NCBI GenBank assembly: GCA_035906575.1
Contig: JAMIEW010000045.1
Coordinates: 1-7,399 of the forward strand
Direction: 5' to 3'
From: HK-STAS-PATE-2 sp035906575
Lineage (GTDB): Bacteria; Patescibacteriota; Patescibacteriia; 2-12-FULL-60-25
Length of the DNA: 7,399 nucleotides
Shown here one piece after another: positions 5,398 to 7,399 of this stretch. The notes below the pieces were generated by a model. That model had not been told where the DNA came from and ran no database searches. It worked only from the letters and a program-made list of their open reading frames with translations. Numbering within the stretch: the stretch's first letter is position 1; every line of letters starts with the position of its first letter. A program made the translations under genes and the position numbers.

Positions 5398-6919
5398 CAG
5401 GATTTCTCCGCAGATTTTCGAAAAGGGTTTCCGAACCAAAAATATGGTCGGCACGAAGTGCCGTCTGTTCTGAATTCCCCCCGCCGAATCCAGAATCCAA
5501 AAGGGTTTTCCACGCTCCGCGTGGCTCAAAAAGGAATGTTCGATCTTTGATTTCAAAGTTCGAACCGACTTTTTTGAATTCCCGAAGTATTTTCTCGGGA
5601 ATTCCCTCGTTTGCCAATTCGATATTGTAAATGTTGGCTTTTAAAAACTTTTCGGTAAGTTCGAACCGATTATGAGATTTTTTCTCAAAAGCTGATAATT
5701 TCTCTTTGAGAAGCTGTTTATCACTCATAAAACGATTTTTATTTGTTTGATATTCTTCCACTGATAAACCATTTTCCAAATATAAACCTATCAGCTTCTC
5801 TATTTTGGAATCTAAAAGAGAAATTTCATCTTTTGTTTTTTGAGAAAAAACCTCACTCGATTGGATTTCGGATGATTGGTCTTTTCTGTTTTCTTCAATC
5901 ATCCAATTTGCCCAATCGAGAGGCAAAGAAACTTTTTTGATACTTTCTGCAATTTGAGAAGTGATAAGCTCCTCACGAACATATTTTTGCAAACAAGGAT
6001 TTTTCCGTTTGGTACATCGCAAATAGTTATAACCTTTTTGTGTTTCGGTGGTTATAAAACATCCACATTCTCCACAACGGAAAAATCCTCGATATAGATA
6101 TTCTTTTAAACCTTTACCTTTTGGTTTAGATTTTCTGCTCATCACTTCTTGAACGGAATCAAAAAGTTTTTTTGTGATAATCGGTTTGTGCTTTCCCTCG
6201 TAAATTTCACCACCATATCGAAGTAGTCCACAAAAAATCGGATTTCTCAATATATCGTGAATATTGGAAATGGAAAGCTCTTGCTCTTTTTGTGAACGAA
6301 ATCCAAGTTCAGTTATCAAATCTCTAATTTGTCGGAGGGTATATTTACCACTTGCATAGGCCTCGAACGCTTTAACAATATACTGTGAGCGTTCAGGGTC
6401 AGGAATGATAACTTTATTTACTTTGTCATTTAAATATCCGAGAGGAGCGTTTCGAGGCCAAATACCGTCTTTCAGTTTATTACGATGACCTCGTTTAATA
6501 TTCTCCGACAAATTATCAACATAGTACTTGGATTGAGAGAACGCTATTGAGAGCATGAACTTACCTTGCGGTGTTGGATCAAACCAAAAAGTTGGAAATT
6601 TCATTTCCAAAATTATGCCAGTATCAACGAGATAAATAATTTTTCCACCATCAACGCTGTTTCTCGCAAGTCTATCAGGATGCCACGCCAAAATACCAGA
6701 TGCTTCGCCCGCTTCCATGCGAGATATCATCTCGCCAAATACGGGGCGACCTGGTATTTTGGCTGTCTGCTTTTCGACAAAGACATCGACAATTTCTAAC
6801 TGTTCCTTTTTCGCCAGTTCGTGAAGTTCGGCTAACTGGTCGGGAATACTTCTAACTTGTCTGTCTTTGTCGTCAGTAGACTTGCGAGTATATATGAAAA
6901 ACTTTTTAGTTTGTTCCAT
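5381..6919 (-). CDS. Large serine recombinase (resolvase/invertase family)
   Basis: A 512-residue site-specific DNA recombinase. The catalytic domain (about 7-150) has IYTRKS with Ser14 as the predicted nucleophile and HPDRLARN (80-87) with the active-site arginines. A recombinase DNA-binding domain follows (about 152-260), then a zinc ribbon with C282-x2-C285 and C302-x6-C309, then a coiled coil (about 360-420) of the kind that pairs integrase tetramers. Residues 465-504 are encoded entirely by the left inverted repeat and 505-512 by unique flank, so the last 48 residues are not family sequence. The gene is AT-richer than its neighbours and uses TGA, pointing to acquisition. No Shine-Dalgarno precedes the ATG. 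Its 3' end overlaps the membrane-protein start by 17 nt. It could be an integrase, transposase or invertase; the flanking inverted repeats favour the last, without proof. Confidence 0.92.
   Translation of the reverse strand: MEQTKKFFIYTRKSTDDKDRQVRSIPDQLAELHELAKKEQLEIVDVFVEKQTAKIPGRPVFGEMISRMEAGEASGILAWHPDRLARNSVDGGKIIYLVDTGIILEMKFPTFWFDPTPQGKFMLSIAFSQSKYYVDNLSENIKRGHRNKLKDGIWPRNAPLGYLNDKVNKVIIPDPERSQYIVKAFEAYASGKYTLRQIRDLITELGFRSQKEQELSISNIHDILRNPIFCGLLRYGGEIYEGKHKPIITKKLFDSVQEVMSRKSKPKGKGLKEYLYRGFFRCGECGCFITTETQKGYNYLRCTKRKNPCLQKYVREELITSQIAESIKKVSLPLDWANWMIEENRKDQSSEIQSSEVFSQKTKDEISLLDSKIEKLIGLYLENGLSVEEYQTNKNRFMSDKQLLKEKLSAFEKKSHNRFELTEKFLKANIYNIELANEGIPEKILREFKKVGSNFEIKDRTFLFEPRGAWKTLLDSGFGGGNSEQTALRADHIFGSETLFENLRRNPDANHF
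5406..5409 (-). promoter_or_regulatory. Shine-Dalgarno split by the inverted-repeat edge
   Basis: GGAG lies 8 nt before the membrane-protein ATG. The GG (5409-5408) is the last two bases of the 120-bp repeat; the AG (5407-5406) is unique flank. At the other repeat copy the same GG is followed by TATT, so no such site forms there. Confidence 0.6.
5408..5527 (-). repeat. 120-bp inverted repeat, left copy
   Basis: Base-for-base the reverse complement of 7082-7201, with sharp edges on both sides. It contains two compact hairpins: CGGCAC-GAA-GTGCCG (5449-5463) and CCACGC-TCC-GCGTGG (5510-5524), plus a TTTTCGAAAA palindrome near the 5408 end. On this strand it codes recombinase residues 465-504 in frame. 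The length is 40 codons exactly, and five of its six frames have no stop codon. No target-site duplication is visible outside the two copies. Confidence 0.97.
5576..5604. repeat. Perfect 10-bp hairpin inside the recombinase gene
   Basis: GAATTCCCGA and TCGGGAATTC flank a 9-nt spacer within codons for residues about 439-448, 49 bp inside the left 120-bp repeat. It falls in the stretch that is missing from the recombinase-like fragment beside the right repeat. Confidence 0.6.
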
Positions 6920-6937
6920 AGATTTAAAAACTCAAAA

Positions 6938-7054
6938 GGGTAACTGTGCGCTACCAATCCACCTTACGGCAAATTGACACAGTTACCCATTTGAATGCTC
7001 AAACAAATAAAAATGCCGAAAGGTATATTGGATTGGTAGCGAATACAGTTTACC
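6938..7054. repeat. Large imperfect dyad upstream of the recombinase
   Basis: The left arm (6938-6971) and right arm (7014-7054) pair in three blocks: ACCTTACGGCA with TGCCGAAAGGT (one mismatch), CGCTACCAATCC with GGATTGGTAGCG (perfect 12 bp), and GGTAACTGT with ACAGTTTACC (one extra base). A 5-nt insertion (7025-7029) separates two blocks. The 42-nt centre holds another CACAGTTACCC box (6978-6988) that is the exact inverse of 6938-6948. It could be a recombinase-binding site, an operator, or a structured mRNA leader. Confidence 0.7.
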
Positions 7055-7076
7055 ATTTTTAGAATTGTATTGGCAA
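7047..7076 (-). promoter_or_regulatory. Possible recombinase promoter
   Basis: On the minus strand TTGCCA (7076-7071) and TAAACT (7052-7047) are 18 nt apart. It lies just inside the right 120-bp repeat, so it would move with the recombinase if the segment inverted. The leader would be about 120 nt and contain most of the large dyad. Other weak boxes exist in this AT-rich stretch. Confidence 0.3.
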
Positions 7077-7261
7077 ACGAGGAGCCACGCGGAGCGTGGA
7101 AAACCCTTTTGGATTCTGGATTCGGCGGGGGGAATTCAGAACAGACGGCACTTCGTGCCGACCATATTTTTGGTTCGGAAACCCTTTTCGAAAATCTGCG
7201 GTATTCATTGTACAAAATTCGAACCTTTTTTGAAAGCAATCCTGATGATACTGAATACTAG
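7055..7261 (+). pseudogene. Recombinase 3'-end relic joined to the right repeat
   Basis: The plus-strand frame reads IFRIVLANE, then the 40 repeat-encoded residues (EPRGAWK... to ENLR), then YSLYKIRTFFESNPDDTEY and TAG. The intact recombinase reads NIYNIELANE at 429-438, and the 14 nt ATTGGCAAACGAGG (7069-7082) are identical to its coding sequence (5605-5618) in the same frame. The relic therefore looks like a recombinase C-terminus lacking the codons for residues 439-464 (78 nt, frame kept). Upstream it is closed by TAG at 7037-7039, so it is not a gene by itself. The downstream 19 codons are what the recombinase would read into if the segment inverted. Confidence 0.5.
7082..7201 (+). repeat. 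120-bp inverted repeat, right copy
   Basis: Perfect inverse of 5408-5527. Inside flank: GCAAACGAG; outside flank: TATTCATTG. Hairpins CCACGC-GGA-GCGTGG (7085-7099) and CGGCAC-TTC-GTGCCG (7146-7160) mirror those of the left copy. The two copies bound a segment of 1554 bp that contains most of the recombinase gene. Confidence 0.97.
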
Positions 7262-7335
7262 CGTTCCCTGCGCGCTGAAGCGCCTCTGTGCGAAGCACAG
7301 AGCTTCTGCTGAAGCAGAAGTGCGGGGAAACGCTA
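7259..7335. repeat. Three-hairpin cloverleaf element
   Basis: An outer 13-bp stem (7259-7271 with 7322-7335; one bulged A, one T-G pair) encloses three hairpins with no spare base between them: GCGC-TGAA-GCGC (7272-7283), an 8-bp stem with a GAA loop (7284-7302), and a 7-bp stem with a TGAA loop (7303-7320). One unpaired T (7321) precedes the return strand. The middle hairpin contains GCGAAGC, known as an unusually stable DNA mini-hairpin. It could fold as single-stranded DNA or as RNA. No tRNA features (anticodon arm, T-loop, CCA end) fit. Function unknown. Confidence 0.8.
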
Positions 7336-7349
7336 AATACAAATGCGGA

Positions 7350-7397
7350 CTCGGTTTTGCGAAACAATTTTGCGGGAGGAGGATTCGCAAAACCGAG
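7350..7397. repeat. 14-bp perfect stem-loop at the window end
   Basis: CTCGGTTTTGCGAA (7350-7363) pairs perfectly with TTCGCAAAACCGAG (7384-7397) around a 20-nt loop containing GGGAGGAGG. An A-A mismatch and a G-C pair (7348 with 7399) suggest that the stem continues past the window. No T-run is seen, so termination cannot be judged. The purine-rich loop resembles an exposed Shine-Dalgarno, but no start codon follows within the window. Confidence 0.75.
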
Positions 7398-7399
7398 AC

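Noticed and set aside
4849..5550. 233-codon plus-strand open frame
   Set aside because: Antisense to the membrane protein and running through the left repeat; its length comes from the repeat lacking stops in that frame.
5398..5556. N-terminal extension of the membrane protein to 256 residues
   Set aside because: The extra 53 codons are antisense-frame repeat and recombinase DNA; the ATG at 5397 has GGAG at 8 nt and begins a hydrophobic helix.
5556..5669. Two AAGTTCGAACCGA copies resembling tRNA T-loop sequence
   Set aside because: Both are recombinase codons, no acceptor or anticodon arms surround them, and a tRNA cannot be folded.
7259..7335. tRNA or integron attC site
   Set aside because: The cloverleaf has no anticodon-size loop or T-loop, and the ends read GTT...AAC rather than the AAC...GTT order of attC core boxes.
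7059..7367. 102-codon minus-strand open frame across the right repeat and cloverleaf
   Set aside because: Made of repeat and hairpin DNA translated in a chance-open frame; no ribosome site or family match seen.
1..7399. CRISPR array
   Set aside because: No regularly spaced direct repeats were found; all repeats seen are inverted or isolated pairs.

Overview
The window (about 7.4 kb) reads as a chromosomal segment from a bacterium. The recombinase type, the compact gene layout, the glycosyltransferase inserted in a ribosomal operon and the weak Shine-Dalgarno use suggest a Candidate Phyla Radiation (Patescibacteria) genome. That placement is inference from style; no taxonomic marker was searched. 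Every complete recognised gene is on the minus strand. All the housekeeping-side genes stop with TAA. Only the recombinase stops with TGA, and it is clearly AT-richer than its neighbours.

Region 1 (1-3700, transcribed right to left). After a good promoter (3673-3702) comes a translation/secretion operon: secE, nusG, rplK, a GT4-type glycosyltransferase, rplA, then an intrinsic terminator (221-255). The usual rplK-rplA pair is split by the glycosyltransferase, and rplJ/rplL do not follow. Past the terminator a separate gene begins, with a strong Shine-Dalgarno. It looks like a dCTP deaminase-type enzyme and is cut off at base 1. nusG, rplK and rplA lack a Shine-Dalgarno and share a start context ending in CACTATG.

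Region 2 (3700-5400). An EamA/DMT-type transporter and an unrecognised 203-residue membrane protein each end in a near-identical intrinsic terminator.

Region 3 (5381-7399), the unusual part. A 512-residue large serine recombinase is flanked by a perfect 120-bp inverted repeat (5408-5527 and 7082-7201). The recombinase reading frame runs through the left repeat, gaining 40 residues, and ends in unique flank DNA where it overlaps the start of the membrane-protein gene. The repeat edge splits that gene's Shine-Dalgarno. The right repeat is joined in frame to a short stretch resembling the recombinase C-terminus and to a different 19-residue tail. If the segment inverts, the recombinase C-terminus would switch and its transcript would point away from the membrane-protein gene. 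The repeat has no stop codon in five of six frames. To its right lie a tight three-hairpin cloverleaf (7259-7335) and a 14-bp perfect hairpin (7350-7397). A large dyad (6938-7054) sits upstream of the recombinase. Three explanations compete: an invertible switch, a mobile element with long terminal repeats, or a dispersed palindromic repeat family.
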